Source: Stieleria varia
GTDB lineage: Bacteria > Planctomycetota > Planctomycetia > Pirellulales > Pirellulaceae
Direction of reading: 5' to 3'
Length of the DNA: 64,000 bases
NCBI RefSeq assembly: GCF_038443385.1
Contig: NZ_CP151726.1
Coordinates: forward strand, 2,852,001 to 2,916,000
Part shown: in pieces, positions 1-12,300 of the stretch
Layout of the letters: every line of letters starts with the position of its first letter
How positions within the stretch are numbered: position 1 is the stretch's first letter
Program-made: the position numbers and the translations under genes
The notes under the pieces: model-generated
The model's database searches: none
Told to the model about the DNA's origin: nothing
What the model saw: only the letters and a program-made list of their open reading frames with translations

Positions 1-2669
1 AATTCGAAATCCAGCGGTGACGTGTTGTTCGGGAACCGCTGCCGAATTTCCGGTCCAATGATCGCTTCCACCGCGGCCGAATGCTGCCGCTCGATCGATT
101 CAATCGCTGGTAGGGCCGATTGCAATTGATTGCTGCGGGTTTTTAGCTGTTCCGCTTTTCGACGAATCGCTTCTTGCCGCGTCGGACTGTATTCCGGAGG
201 ATTTCCTTCCATCGCATTGATGGTTCCGTCGGCCACTCCGCGAGCACCTTCGACCACATTGCGAACTTTTAGCGCCGTCGAAGTCGCCAACGATCCTAAA
301 CAGGCGAGCCCCGATGGTCCGACCGGAACGCGGCAGGTCGTGGCGGCAATCACGCCGGAGCCAATCTCACCGATGTCGAATAGGGTCTCGATCGCATCGT
401 CACGACTGAAATGACCGTCTGAGGCTCGCAGTGATATGTTGTTGAGAAAACTGAGTGCCGAAAGGCTCCCCAGCGGATCCCACCTGATAAAGATCTCGTA
501 TAGCGATTGGATGGCCCCGAGAAACCCATTGACCTTTTGTGCGAAATCAGAAAGTCGACGCAAGAAGCCGCTGAGCCGGCTTCCCGACCGCCAGCCGTGC
601 CACCCTGGCGCTTCGATTCCAACGCCCGGATCACTGACCACGCTCAATCCGTCCTCACTGACGGTCATTGTGCCGTTGATTTCGAATCGCCCGGCATCGT
701 GATTGAAACTGAACAGCAAGGCCTTTTCGCCCGGTGCCAAGCCTTCCAGATTCGGAAACTGCACGGGAACTGGGACGTCAAAGTTGGTTGTGCCGGGAGC
801 TTGGATGCTGACGACCAACGCCGGTTCGAAACTTGGCGGCAACGGTGCCGGCAAATAGTCCGGGTCCACCGGAATCACAAACGCTTGTGTTGCCTGTTGT
901 CCAGCATCATTGATTGCGGCGTCTGGAGGAATGATAACCTGCATCTGCTGGAACAACTGCGGGTCCACGTTGGGCATCATTTGAACAAGATCGTCTATCG
1001 AATCGTTGCCAAAACTCACCAACGTTTCTTGGCCGGGAACGACCGGGACCATTGCGTCACTGGGAATCGGAGGCAGGAAAATATCGAACGGCACTCCCGC
1101 CATATTGAGTTGCGTACGTTGTCCCGGCACACTCGCAAAAGGCTTTCCCAAATAGGCGTAGGAACTGCCATCCGGAGCCACCGCGGACGAACCGTCGATG
1201 AAGGCAAAGAAGTCGGGCGCCGGTAAACCGTCGGACACTCCGTCCCCGTCTGCGTCGTCGACTCCCAGCTCGAAGTATCCGTTCTCATCAGTCGTCGCAG
1301 AAATCGAGGAGTACGCATCCAACGAAATCACCACTCCCGACAACGGTTGTTGCGTCTGTGAATCCTTCACATAGCCGAAAAGCTCGGTTCCCGGGATCAG
1401 GGTTAACGGTAGGGTCCGAAAACTGGTATCGGAATCCCCGCCGGGTTCATTGTCCGCGTCGGCATCCAGTTCCAATCCATCGATTCCTCGAATCATCTGA
1501 CCGTTGATCACAACGCTGACAGCGGTGGAGGGTGGTAGCGGTGAGTCGTAGAAATAGGTCGCCCTCATCCCGGTGCGATTCACTCGGATATTTCCCGGAA
1601 TCTCCTCACCGGCTGCAATGACCTGGATCGCATCGGTCGTTACCGATGTTGGGTCCACCGGTTCGTCAAATTCAATGATCGTTTCCCGCTTCACATTGAC
1701 CTGTCGCTCTCCGTTGCGTGGAGATATCGATGCGATCCCCACGGGGTCCGCAACGGAAAACGATTGCGTCGACGGCGTCGCGATGTTTCCGACCAAATCC
1801 GTTGCGCCTCCGGAATACGTGAGCTGGAAACTCGCGTCCTGCAGCTTTTCGACCAACCCGAACCTGAAGCCATCGGTGAGAGTTTCAGTCGACGTGAAGT
1901 CGATGGCCGAGCCGCCGGTTTGCGTCAACGTGAACGTTCCGTTTGCCATATCGGTTGCGGCAATCGGCTCGCCAAAACTGACCTCCAACGCATCGGGTGC
2001 GACACGCAAAAGAGGACCGCCAACGGGTTGTGGAACGGGTGCACTGCGGTCGACCGTTAGGACAAACTGTACGGAATCACCATCGACGATCCGGACCGTG
2101 ATTGGATGATCGCCATCCGGCAGGGCTGATCCAAATACCGCATCGATGTCTGCGGCAGAGAGACTTGCCTTGTTGTCCAAGAATTCATTCGTGATGTCGA
2201 GGAACGATCCGCTTTCACCAACACGTAACTCAACATGGTGCTCTTCCAGTTGCCCCACGCTCACGCTCAAGTTCAAGGCGTACTCATTGGTCCGCAGATC
2301 GAACGCCAAGTCTGTTCTGGAATCGGGTGCAGAATCTTTGGCCAGCGTCGCGACCATCAACGGCTCTCTTCGCCCCAGAGCGTTGACGATATTCAATGCG
2401 TCCAACGCGCTGCCGCGTCCGTCACGATTCACATCCAAGAACTCGCCTATGTTCTCTTCGGGAATCGCAAATCGGTCCACATCGGAACGGCCAATCGCGT
2501 TGATGATCAGGAGTGCGTCGAGCGCAGAAACTCGGCCATCTCGATTGACATCCAAGCTTTGGAGTTGATTGGTTCCAAATGGATCTGCTGCCAATAATCG
2601 CCGGTCTTCAAGTAGTTCAAATACACTCTGCCGTTGTGCAACGCGTTGGTTCGAACGTCGTTTTCTCAT
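1..2669 (-). CDS. Large exported dockerin-type protein, 3' end outside window
   Basis: The frame is open from an ATG at 2669 to the left edge, giving 889 codons with no stop, so the C-terminus is missing. Residues 16-27 carry the planctomycete export motif VFELLEDRRLLA (Planc_extracel type). Two dockerin-like calcium loops follow at about residues 39-60 and 78-99 (DVNRDGRVSALDAL and DVNRDGRGSALDAL). Downstream are Ig-like segments resembling Big_5 (a repeated pattern with DPTSVTTDAI) and a carboxypeptidase-regulatory-like segment (GYVKDSQTQQPLSGVVISLD). The protein is probably cell-surface or secreted; binding through a cohesin partner is inference, as no cohesin is visible here. A second protein of the same N-terminal layout lies at 6356-12946. 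Confidence 0.88.
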   Translation of the reverse strand, partial: MRKRRSNQRVAQRQSVFELLEDRRLLAADPFGTNQLQSLDVNRDGRVSALDALLIINAIGRSDVDRFAIPEENIGEFLDVNRDGRGSALDALNIVNALGRREPLMVATLAKDSAPDSRTDLAFDLRTNEYALNLSVSVGQLEEHHVELRVGESGSFLDITNEFLDNKASLSAADIDAVFGSALPDGDHPITVRIVDGDSVQFVLTVDRSAPVPQPVGGPLLRVAPDALEVSFGEPIAATDMANGTFTLTQTGGSAIDFTSTETLTDGFRFGLVEKLQDASFQLTYSGGATDLVGNIATPSTQSFSVADPVGIASISPRNGERQVNVKRETIIEFDEPVDPTSVTTDAIQVIAAGEEIPGNIRVNRTGMRATYFYDSPLPPSTAVSVVINGQMIRGIDGLELDADADNEPGGDSDTSFRTLPLTLIPGTELFGYVKDSQTQQPLSGVVISLDAYSSISATTDENGYFELGVDDADGDGVSDGLPAPDFFAFIDGSSAVAPDGSSYAYLGKPFASVPGQRTQLNMAGVPFDIFLPPIPSDAMVPVVPGQETLVSFGNDSIDDLVQMMPNVDPQLFQQMQVIIPPDAAINDAGQQATQAFVIPVDPDYLPAPLPPSFEPALVVSIQAPGTTNFDVPVPVQFPNLEGLAPGEKALLFSFNHDAGRFEINGTMTVSEDGLSVVSDPGVGIEAPGWHGWRSGSRLSGFLRRLSDFAQKVNGFLGAIQSLYEIFIRWDPLGSLSALSFLNNISLRASDGHFSRDDAIETLFDIGEIGSGVIAATTCRVPVGPSGLACLGSLATSTALKVRNVVEGARGVADGTINAMEGNPPEYSPTRQEAIRRKAEQLKTRSNQLQSALPAIESIERQHSAAVEAIIGPEIRQRFPNNTSPLDFE

Positions 2670-2952
2670 GGTGCTATTGATTTGCGAAACGATGTGTGAG
2701 ATCGCGATTTTAACGTCATCGCAACCACGTTGCATCCTTTCGAAGCTCACGCCGTCCTATCAACTGGAACTTTTCGCAGACATCAAGCTGGATGCCGCGT
2801 GGCGGAAAAATGCCGATGGAGCAAGTCTCGTGAAGCGATCTGAGTCGGGACGTGAAGCGTATTTGTGGATGGCACCAATTGACGGGTGGCACCAATTGAC
2901 GCCAATTGATGCCGCCATTCACGGTGTTTTCGTCGATGTCTTCGAATCCACT

Positions 2953-4008
2953 TCAGTTGCCGTTCAGCCAGAGCGTACTGTATCGGGTTGCCTGCTGGAG
3001 TGAGTTTGGTTTCTTTTTGGGCGCAGGTGGTAATCCTATTTCCAAATCGGTCAGGCGTGTCGGGGTGGCTTCGATGTCGAACTTTTCGGCGTCCTCCGCG
3101 ATGAAATGGCTGTGTACGAAGTCGTTGGTCAAGTCGTCCGCTGTGATCAACTGAGGCATGACGAAGACGCCAAAGAAATCCGTTTGCGGCAATTCGGAAA
3201 AGTTGTACGGGCTTTCAACGAGTGGCACGTGCTCAAAGTCCATCAGCACCCAGCCTTGATCGTTGAAATTCGCTAATTGCCAATCTTGGAAAAAGCCCCA
3301 CATGCAGGCGACCGGCAAATTTCCCGACGCTTCGTCTTTGCTGAGCAACGCGGTCCCGACCACGCGGCCTTCGCCGTCGACGGCAAACTCGATGTCGTAG
3401 GGACGCCACATGTCCAACTGTTTCGCATCAAGTAAATCCAAGAACGGGGCGACGGGCGTGGGAGGAATGAAGTCCCACATGGCGTAGTGGTCACCTGAGT
3501 TTTCCACGGCGGTGAACGCAAAGGTCGGCTCGATGAAGTTTTCGTTGAAGGGGCTGTGGCGGTAGTAAAGCTCGATGTCGGTGGGGCGAAGATTGGGGAG
3601 CGGTCTGCCAGTGATAGGATCGTTGCCCGGGACCAAAAGCGCATGCATGCCTTCCTCGGTCTCTCCCAACGCCATCAACCAGTTCGTTGATTCCATGATG
3701 CCATTGTTGGGTACTTCGACCACGGCAATCCGATGCCCTGCGTCGTATCCTTTCTCGGTACTGGGATGTTTGTCAAACACCTGAATCTCCAGATCGATGA
3801 CGCGGAAACCCGGCGTGAAGGAGTTGTTGAAACGCACGGCGCTGTAGTTACTGGTCCATTCGTCGTGAATTTCCAGGATCAAGGTGTGAGGCAAATCGGG
3901 GTTCATCATCCGTTCGTAACCGGCCGGGAGTTGTGCCGAGGCCGAGGAAGCAACGAAAAGGAGGGACATGATTGAGTAAGTCGCCAGTGCGGTGTGTTTC
4001 AGTACCAT
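2953..4008 (-). CDS. Secreted protein of unknown family
   Basis: The 351-residue product starts at an ATG and has a clear signal peptide (residues 1-25, hydrophobic core then ASSASAQ). The mature part is acidic and rich in aromatic residues, with no transmembrane segment. I recognise no catalytic motif or domain family. The C-terminus has a basic-proline stretch (PPAPKKKP). It is transcribed away from the caspase-like gene at 4370, with a 361-base divergent spacer between them, and 283 bases separate its stop from the start of the dockerin-type gene. Codon use and the leader support a real gene. The function is unknown. Confidence 0.8.
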   Translation of the reverse strand: MVLKHTALATYSIMSLLFVASSASAQLPAGYERMMNPDLPHTLILEIHDEWTSNYSAVRFNNSFTPGFRVIDLEIQVFDKHPSTEKGYDAGHRIAVVEVPNNGIMESTNWLMALGETEEGMHALLVPGNDPITGRPLPNLRPTDIELYYRHSPFNENFIEPTFAFTAVENSGDHYAMWDFIPPTPVAPFLDLLDAKQLDMWRPYDIEFAVDGEGRVVGTALLSKDEASGNLPVACMWGFFQDWQLANFNDQGWVLMDFEHVPLVESPYNFSELPQTDFFGVFVMPQLITADDLTNDFVHSHFIAEDAEKFDIEATPTRLTDLEIGLPPAPKKKPNSLQQATRYSTLWLNGN

Positions 4009-4369
4009 TGCAAAGCTCCGTGATCGGTGAGAATCGGTTCGAGAAGAATCTTGCGAGATACTGGTAGATTGACATTTGGCTCTGTTTCAGGACAAAGAAA
4101 ACTTTTTCGCTCAACCGCACCCCCACACTTCATCAACGCATTCGTGACGGTAGCCGACAAAACCGTGACTGAGCCAATCGCCGAAATTTAGCCGATTCAG
4201 CGTGAAATGTGCCCCTGCCCGAATCGCACGGTCTCCAGAGGGTGATCGTTCTCGGGTAGTGATGTATCATTTTGTCTCGGGACCGAGCACCCGAGGCCGC
4301 AATATTGCTTTATGACCCTGTGTCAGCCCTAACTCGTATGAATCGATTCATTCTGGCCGGTGATCCGAA
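4009..4369. other. Divergent intergenic region, no gene seen
   Basis: This 361-base spacer lies between the divergently transcribed genes at 2953-4008 (minus) and 4370-6238 (plus). It should hold both promoters. I see no convincing sigma-70 box pair, palindromic operator or small reading frame. It does not contain the repeat families found elsewhere in the window. Confidence 0.5.
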
Positions 4370-6238
4370 ATGAGATTTCTTGCAACCGCACTCTTGGTGT
4401 TCGTCACTGTCCATGTCGCAGCCCAAGACAAGTACGCTTGTGTGGTGGGGGTTGAAGCCTATGACACAGGCACCTTCGATGCGTTGGACTACGCCAATGA
4501 GGATGCTCATGACCTCGGCGAATCGCTCAGTGCGATCGGTTTTTTCACAAAAGTAATGACGAGTGATGCGAGTTCATCACCGCTCCGCCCGGCGACTCCA
4601 CAGAAGATTCTGCGGGTGATGAAGGCGACCGCTGCTAGCTGTGGTCCGGGTGACACCTTATTGATCAGTCTCTCCGGTCACGGGGTGCAGTTCGCCGACG
4701 AGCCGCCACTGGAGTCGGGGGTTCGCGAAACGTATTTTTGTCCCGAGGACGCCGACCTAAGTGACAAGTCTACCTTGTTGAGAATCAGCGAAGTGATGGA
4801 GTTCATCAACCAATCAAGGGCAAGTCGAAAGTTGTTGTTGGTGGACGCATGCCGTGAAAGTGTTCTCTCGGATCGCGGAAAGAGCAAGTCGGCGAAGCGA
4901 ATTGACTTGGGCAGTATTCATGAGAACCGCGAAAGCGTTCCCAGTGGAATGGCGGTCCTATTCAGTTGCAGCAGCAAGCAGTTCAGTTGGGAGCATCAAG
5001 ACCTCAAACACAGCGTGTTTACGAATTACGTCATCGATTACCTAAGCGGCAAGGCCGAGACGCGTTTTTATAGTGGCGGAACGATCGACCTCGACGGTCT
5101 GGTGTATTTCGTTCGAAAACGCACGAACGAATTCGTATCCGGACGAAATTTGAGTGCTGATGGGCAAGCACCCGTGCTTCGGGGCGAAAGCGCCAATTGG
5201 CCGCTGGGCGATTTGCGTTCACGACCCGCTAGTGCGTCCTGGCAAGTCTATTCGCCCGACAGCTACGAGGGGGCTCTCCGCATTCAGCTCGCAGCAGAGT
5301 TGGTGAAGGAAGCGAAATCAATTCACCAGTCAAATGCGTTTCGAACAAAACTCCAACAGACGACGTTTACCGTTGAATCATTCGATGGCAAGAACACCGA
5401 GATTCGCGAAGAGAAAATCAGCGATCAGCAAGTCCAGCAAGCTCTTCAACATCTTGAAAGTGAGATCAGTCGAGTTGAGTCCGGCTTGCGGTTCGTTACT
5501 GGAATCAGTCGGGGTGAGTTAGCGATCGGCGAGACGTCCGGTCACAGCTCACGGAGAGACTATGACGACGGTTCGCGGTACGTGCAGATGTATCAACCAT
5601 CAGGCCGGCTGCACGCTGACCTCTTACAGGATTTTGAGCGATTGCTCAATGAAGACAAACCAGACTACTCAACGGTAGCAGGTCTTGGTCAGAACGCAGC
5701 GGACTTGCTCGCGCGATACTCGATAAATGACTTTGATCGCCTTCTGTCGAGGCTTCCCAAGAACTCCAGTGATCTTGACGGCTCAGCCCGCTGCACAAAG
5801 ATGGTTTTAGCGGCGTTTGCTGGGAATCAAGAAGAGGTTCGAATTTTGTCCCAGAAACCACCATTCTATACCCATCGCCCCTATTGGGTCGTTCCGTTCG
5901 TCATTCGTGATGAGAATGCCTTTGTCCGAAGCGTCGTCGGGACAACGCCGGATATGGCAGACATGCTTTTGTTCATCATTGGGGAGTTGGTGACGAAGGG
6001 AAAGGTGAGCGACGATACGTTCAGTCTGGTCAATTCTATGAGCGATGATGCGTCCGGAGCATTGTTGGTGGATCAGGGCGGTACGATGCTCATTGAAAAG
6101 GATTTTTACTGGCTCTTGGGGACACTCAAGCAACGTAGTGCTTTCACACGATTCGCGAACGGCAGCTCTGATTTAGGATTGAAAGCCTATGCGAACCTAG
6201 CGTTCGCAAGAGGATTGTTGTGGACGATCGACTATTAG
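4370..6238 (+). CDS. Secreted caspase-like (peptidase C14) protein
   Basis: The 622-residue product begins with a signal peptide (residues 1-19, ending HVAAQ). A caspase/metacaspase-type domain spans about residues 21-270: KYACVVGVEAY opens the fold, the catalytic His is at about 104 in LISLSGHGVQF, and the catalytic Cys at about 161 in LLLVDACRES. Family members cut after basic or acidic residues; the specificity here cannot be read from sequence. The C-terminal half (about 280-622) has a helical, possibly coiled-coil stretch near 345-375 (QVQQALQHLESEISRVESG) and no domain I recognise. The gene stands alone, 117 bases before the convergent end of the giant gene at 6356. Both catalytic residues are present, so it may be active. 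Confidence 0.85.
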   Translation: MRFLATALLVFVTVHVAAQDKYACVVGVEAYDTGTFDALDYANEDAHDLGESLSAIGFFTKVMTSDASSSPLRPATPQKILRVMKATAASCGPGDTLLISLSGHGVQFADEPPLESGVRETYFCPEDADLSDKSTLLRISEVMEFINQSRASRKLLLVDACRESVLSDRGKSKSAKRIDLGSIHENRESVPSGMAVLFSCSSKQFSWEHQDLKHSVFTNYVIDYLSGKAETRFYSGGTIDLDGLVYFVRKRTNEFVSGRNLSADGQAPVLRGESANWPLGDLRSRPASASWQVYSPDSYEGALRIQLAAELVKEAKSIHQSNAFRTKLQQTTFTVESFDGKNTEIREEKISDQQVQQALQHLESEISRVESGLRFVTGISRGELAIGETSGHSSRRDYDDGSRYVQMYQPSGRLHADLLQDFERLLNEDKPDYSTVAGLGQNAADLLARYSINDFDRLLSRLPKNSSDLDGSARCTKMVLAAFAGNQEEVRILSQKPPFYTHRPYWVVPFVIRDENAFVRSVVGTTPDMADMLLFIIGELVTKGKVSDDTFSLVNSMSDDASGALLVDQGGTMLIEKDFYWLLGTLKQRSAFTRFANGSSDLGLKAYANLAFARGLLWTIDY

Positions 6239-6355
6239 CTTGAGAATCTCATGGAGGTGCTGCAGGGGACTTGTTGCTGGGGACACAGCGATAACGCCGT
6301 GTTTGGGGGAGCAACAATTGATGATGTCCCAATTGAGGATCGGTAAAGCGGTAAT

Positions 6356-9300
6356 TTATCTCGCGACTCGGAATTTCAATGTTGCATCGTCGCCGAGCAG
6401 CAAAATACCAAACTCGTCGCTAACTCGGTCAACTGAGTGAGGCAAATGGACACGGGCGCGATCCGGCGAGATTGCACTGGGCGTGCGGACGTCTTCGATG
6501 AATTCACCATCGGTCGTTTCGAAACGGATGACAAAACGTGTTGTACTCGTAAAGTGCTCACCGCTCAAATCAACCCAGGGATCATTCCGAAGTAGTGGAA
6601 CCGCCCCATTTTCTGGGGCGGTCGTTACATTGAGAATCGCCATCAGGGACGAATTGGCGGGCAACGATGGCACATCCATCACGCCAAATCCATTTCTGAT
6701 CGCGACGTAGAACCTGCCCTGGTCATCGAAAGCAAAATCACGGACTGTGATGGGACTGAGATGTTCTGACAGAATGCCCCCTGACACCGGGTTCAGTTCG
6801 ACAAAGACTCCTTGGTCATTCAAAAGCCAAAAATGACCGGTCAACGGATGCCGACGAAGCTGTGTGAATCCCGGCGCATCGAACCGAGCAAGCAGCGTGG
6901 CGTCGATTGAGTCTCGCACCTCCACGCCGTGGGATGTCAGCAGCGTGAGCCGATTTCCATGCAGGTCCAGCGCCAAGGGAGCATCCACCTCATCGGGCAA
7001 CGCACGACCACAGCTAGCTTGGTTCCAATGCAACCCAGGGCTACTCACGCAAACTCTCTTGTACGGAGCATTCACTAAATGGACGACTTGACCAGGAGGC
7101 ACGTCTTGGAGTCCGAGCTTGGATGGAACGCGGACGAAATCGAAGCGACCATTTGTTGGGAAACCATCGACACGCATCGGCAATTCCTCAGGGCCACTAA
7201 GCCAATAAGTGTCGAATTCGAACTTCCGTCGCTCGACCGCCATGACTTGATTCTGAGGACCGATTGCGAGGTGAGAGATCGCGATGTCTCCCCGATCCAC
7301 TGTTTTGCGGAAGCTTTCTTCGTCAGCATCTGCATGCACAACAGGGACAAACATGTCCACGGAGCTTTCGGGAGCATAATAGCTGCCAAGGTAGTCGGGA
7401 GACGTTAAGAACGGATCGATTATCTGAATGGGAATCGGTTCTTGGGCAGGAGCCAACACGTACGCATTTCTCGCTCCGACAGGAATGACGACATGTCGAT
7501 TCGTGATTGGCAAAGTGACCTGCTGCCAATCGCCGTCGGCATGCGTTTCATAGTTCAGAAAGACTTCTGACTCTGTAATCAAGGCGTCGGGCAGCAAGTT
7601 CCACGACAGCCATTGTCCAGGATTGGCGCTTGGAAATGCGTTGTCCGGGATTTCACCGAAGAACGCGTTGCCTGTCACCTCGACCGAATCGCGAAGGATG
7701 ACATGCTCATGACTGCCAGCGAGCAACCGGATGGGGCCGGCGATTTCCGCGAGGTTTTCGAAGATGACCGTGATTTGGTCGACCCCTGAGTTGGTTGACG
7801 TGTCTACGCGCATGGAATCCATTGGCAGAGCAGGGCCGTTGCCGATTCGAATCTGATCCCATCCAAGTAGGTCCCGCCCCTGTATCAATAACGAGTGCAG
7901 ACCGTAACGACTCCCCAGCGATATGCGAGTCACTTGTGTCGCGGGTTCGAGTTGCCAGATCGAATGAGATTGATCTCCCAGAAACCATAACTGCGCATGC
8001 CGCGGATTATCAGTCCAGGCTCTCAGATGGGAAAACGACCCGTCGTCGTACCGGACAATGCTCGAAAGTGCGCTCGCGTTTTCTCCATCGGGGAACAGCG
8101 AACCGCGTAACGGTGGATAAACGACATCGCCGAGCGAAAAAGTCACGCCTTCGCCTCTCAGTCCGTCGATGGAGCCGGTCGAGTTTTCTGCAGTTGCAGT
8201 GAGTGTCTTGACCACGACATTTTCCCGCGGCGGTTCCACAAGCCGCTCAATGGGTAGCCGGATCCATCTACCCTTGGAGCCATCGACGGTGTTCAGATCG
8301 TCGTATTCGATGCCGTCTATGATTAAGCGAGTCGATCCACCGGACAATCGCTTTCCATAGACAGTCAACTGTCCGTTTCCAAGGTGGACCGACTCAATCA
8401 CAGGTGCGATCAGCAATTGCAGGGGAACCTCGCCGCTGATCGATCGCGTCGTCCAACCGTAAAGCTGACTCTCGACCCCTATGACTGTGATGGTCGCTTC
8501 GCCCGTCTCTGAGCAATCAACGCCCGCGTCGCCCGGCGCTAGTGAATCCCCGTGACAGAACTGATGCTCAGCCTCAGGCTGGACCAATAGGGTTTCGCCT
8601 TCATTGATAACGGGTAGGTTCAATCCGAGGTCGTCGGTTCTTTCGGAGGACAAACTCCGAGCCGTGGCGGGCACATAAAGTGTGCTCTTCAACCTGGAAA
8701 GCTCAAACAGGATCGGTCCCGATTTGTCAGAGTCGACGGCGACGCGAAAACGATAGATCCCGGAAGCCGGGGCGCGGAAGACTTTCGTACCCTGAATGGT
8801 TCGAAGACTGTGACCGGACGCATCATAGACCGTCACGGCCAACGAGCCGGGCGCCTGCATCGTCAAGAGAAACCCCTCCTGTTCCTTCGCCTCAACCGCA
8901 AGGAAACGATCACTCGATGATTCGTCGTGAACCCATGTCAGTTGTTGGACAACATCAGGTTCAGGCAATTCGACCAGCGTGGCATCGTCAAGCGAATGCC
9001 CCGGCTCGATGAATACCGGGGGCCGGACCGGAATGCCGCCAAGCGTCAGCGCAGAATGCGACACGATCAATGAGTCGTCTGTGGGAAAATCGGAAATCAC
9101 CTTCACCGATCCGTCCTGAGCACCTGCGGGCACAGTTACCGCGACGATGTCGTGCACATACTGTTGGTCATCACCCTGCACGAGTCGTTTTTCGGCGGGA
9201 ATGCCATCGATTTCGATGCGGGCGTGCTCTGCGAGGCCCTTGCCGCCTATAAGAATCGTGCTGCCTGGCTTTCTTGGGTCACCGTACATTGCCATCAAGC

Positions 9301-12300
9301 TCGGCAGGAAACGCAGCTCCGTGGGTCGGGAGGCTCCCACGACTTTGATGGTGCCGGATACCATGTCTGGAGGCACCGTAACGATTGTGGACGAACTCGA
9401 AACGGTTTCTGTCCGCTCGTACGGCAGCGTCTTGAATCGCCCCGTAAACTCCACCACGGAGCCCTCAAAAATCTTGCTTCGATTAGCGGAGGAAATGATT
9501 TCGAGGCCAGCTCCTGGCGTCGCCAAAACCACTTCGCCGCTTGCAATGTCGGCATCGAGTTCCGTAGACCATTCGACCCCTGGTAATCGGTTGTACAAAT
9601 ACGAGTATCGAACATCCGCATTGCGTCCGACGGTTGGCACTTGATCGTCAATCAAGCGTTCATGGTATCCGTCAACCGTAGCAACTCGTACCTGAAACGT
9701 TCCAAGCCACTTTGCGATTGGGTACAAGTCCGTCCCGCCATCTGAATCCACTTTCAACGAATCGTCAGAGATCAAACCTGTCGAATCCAGTCGTGACATC
9801 CGGTACGAGGACGTGACTCCGCTGCTTCTGACGACAACCAACGGGGAACAGCAGAAGATCTGCTCAACCAGGGCAATTCCATCGATGGTCGGCACCAACT
9901 GAACTTCGCCTTGAACACTTGCTCCGTCACTGGTTTCGAAATCAGTGATCCAAAACTGACCTGATTCCGCATCGAGAGGAATCACGACAAGGAACTCGGT
10001 TCCATCTGAGCGTGGGATCCCCGCGACCCAATGAGACCCATCAAATCGAACTCGCGTGGATGGCAAAAAGCCACGGCCTTTCAATACGATCCTCTGGCCG
10101 GCATTCGCACTGGGGAGTGAGGCATCGGTCGGAACTCCCCTTTCTGCGGTAGCGATGACCGAGTCTAGCCGAGGAAGACTGCCGGTGAAGGTATCCGCAT
10201 CTGGCAACCTCAGCGTTCGTAGAAATTCAAACGAGACTGCCATTCCGATCGGAGTGCCATCGGCAAGCACAGCGACATCGTTTGAGGCAGAGCCATCAAT
10301 CACTGACGAATAGGAAACAGTACTTTGTGGCACATCAACGTCATAAACCTTGGCTGCGCGTATGACTTGGATTTTCGCGGACTGGCGATTGAAGTAGATT
10401 CGGTAGCCACGGAAATCGAAGTCGAATGCTCGTCGACTCAGCAATCGTCCATCGACCGCTGACAAAACGACAATCTCTTGAGAGCGTTCTTGTATTCCGT
10501 AAAACAGGTTCTCAGAAGGGTCATACGCAATCGAAGATAACTCGACTTCTGGTTCCAGGGTGAGAGAGGAGCGACTCTGGCCGCTAAACGCATCGAATAA
10601 ATACAACACTTGTTGGCCAAGCGGGTGATAGGATGCTTGTAAGAATCCAATGGTTGGCGAGTTAAAAGTCTTGGCCTGAGAATGCAGCGTCGAATCAAGG
10701 TAGATGAAATGCTCAAAGCCCAACACATCGTCAACGTGTTCGATCCCCTGCAGAGTCACATCCTGAATGAAGCTTCCATCGGTGACGCTGTATTGTTCTA
10801 GTCGATGTCCGTTGGCTACCCAGACGCGATCGGGATTTGCATCCGCGGCCAGCCGATTCCGGAGTGTAAGATCCACATCCGTCGAGCGATCCGGAAGGTT
10901 GATCACCGAGAGAATCATCGGATCGCTGATGCCCACTTCGCTGCGGATCTGAAATCGAACGCGGCCGTTCCCTGCGGTGGACCAGTCCGGCCAAGACCAA
11001 TCCTTTTGTCCATCACGGAGTGTTAAGTCCAACCAAGGCTGGGTTGCCTCGGTATCGGGAGTAAAAAAACGATACTGACCGCCTTCGTCAGGAACGCCAA
11101 AGGTGTGGAGTGAGTAGTCGTCGTAATCAGAGACCGGTAGCGTTTTGGTGAATCGAGAGATCAGAGGGACGATCGAAATCTTGGTCGCTTGTCGAGATCC
11201 TTGACGACGAATGAAAACATCCCCAGAGACATCTACGGGCAGCTCGATCGACGCCGAGGAGTCATCATCCGTTGGATTGGTTGCGGCTAGGGTCGCGATC
11301 TGGTTGTCAAGTTCGGGCGAATCGAACAGTTGAAAAAACGGATAAGACCCGAGCCGATCGCCGTGAACGGAAATCACCTGCCCCGGGTTTGCCGAAAGCA
11401 CATTCGCTTCAACCGAAGCACCGAACTCCGCCGTGGCCACAAATCGATCGCCGGCTTCGTAGACTTCGCTGAAACCACCCAGCGTCGCATAACGCCAGCG
11501 GTCGGCTTCGAACGGACCGTGCCAATCACGCACCGTGTAGCTAGACTGGTCTGCAGGAATCACATGATTGGCGATCGCATAAGAAGTGTCTTCCAGACGC
11601 CTGCCAATATCCGAATCATTTGGGGCCAACTGTGGATTGCCGTGCAAGCCAGTTCCTACCACGGTGACGGAGGACGAGTTACTGCTCCCGAAATAGTCAG
11701 GATTGACTGAAAGCGATTGAACGGTCGGAACGATTTGTAACCAATAAGGTGTATCCAGCCCTTCGAGAATCAACGGTCCGGTGGTGGCGTTGATGGGGAC
11801 AATGTACGTAGCCATTCGATCATTCGACAAATCACTCACGACACGAATTCGTTCGGGCTCAACACGCCGCGTCGTGGTGCCAATCTGGTCAACCACTGTG
11901 AAGGAGGCGAAGGCGTCGGAGGTGAACGCGGGCAGTTCGATCAACTGACCGGCATTTGCACTCAATTCTGCGGCAAGACGCGGGGTGCCTGAGTTCGCGA
12001 TCAGAAGGCTCGATCGATCCGGCAAAACGGCGACGGTGGTTTCGAAGTCTCTCTGCAGCCGATTGCCTGCTCGATCCACCACCTCAGCCGTGACTCGCAC
12101 AGGGTGGCTTCCCAACGAAGAGGAGGTCTCAGAGAGTGACCGAAAGTAAACGTCCGCGTCATGCTGATGACGCTCAATTCTGTCGATCACGATTCCACTC
12201 GATTCCATCGCAATGACTTCCAGCATTTGATCTGCGTGTTCGAAGTCAAAGTTGGCGTCCGTCACGGAAATTCGAAAACGCGAATCACTTGTTGCCCCCG

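Noticed and set aside
507..1226. Plus-strand frame of 239 codons inside the first gene
   Set aside because: It is a shadow of the minus-strand dockerin-type gene, with no start signal and high Arg/His content typical of antisense frames.
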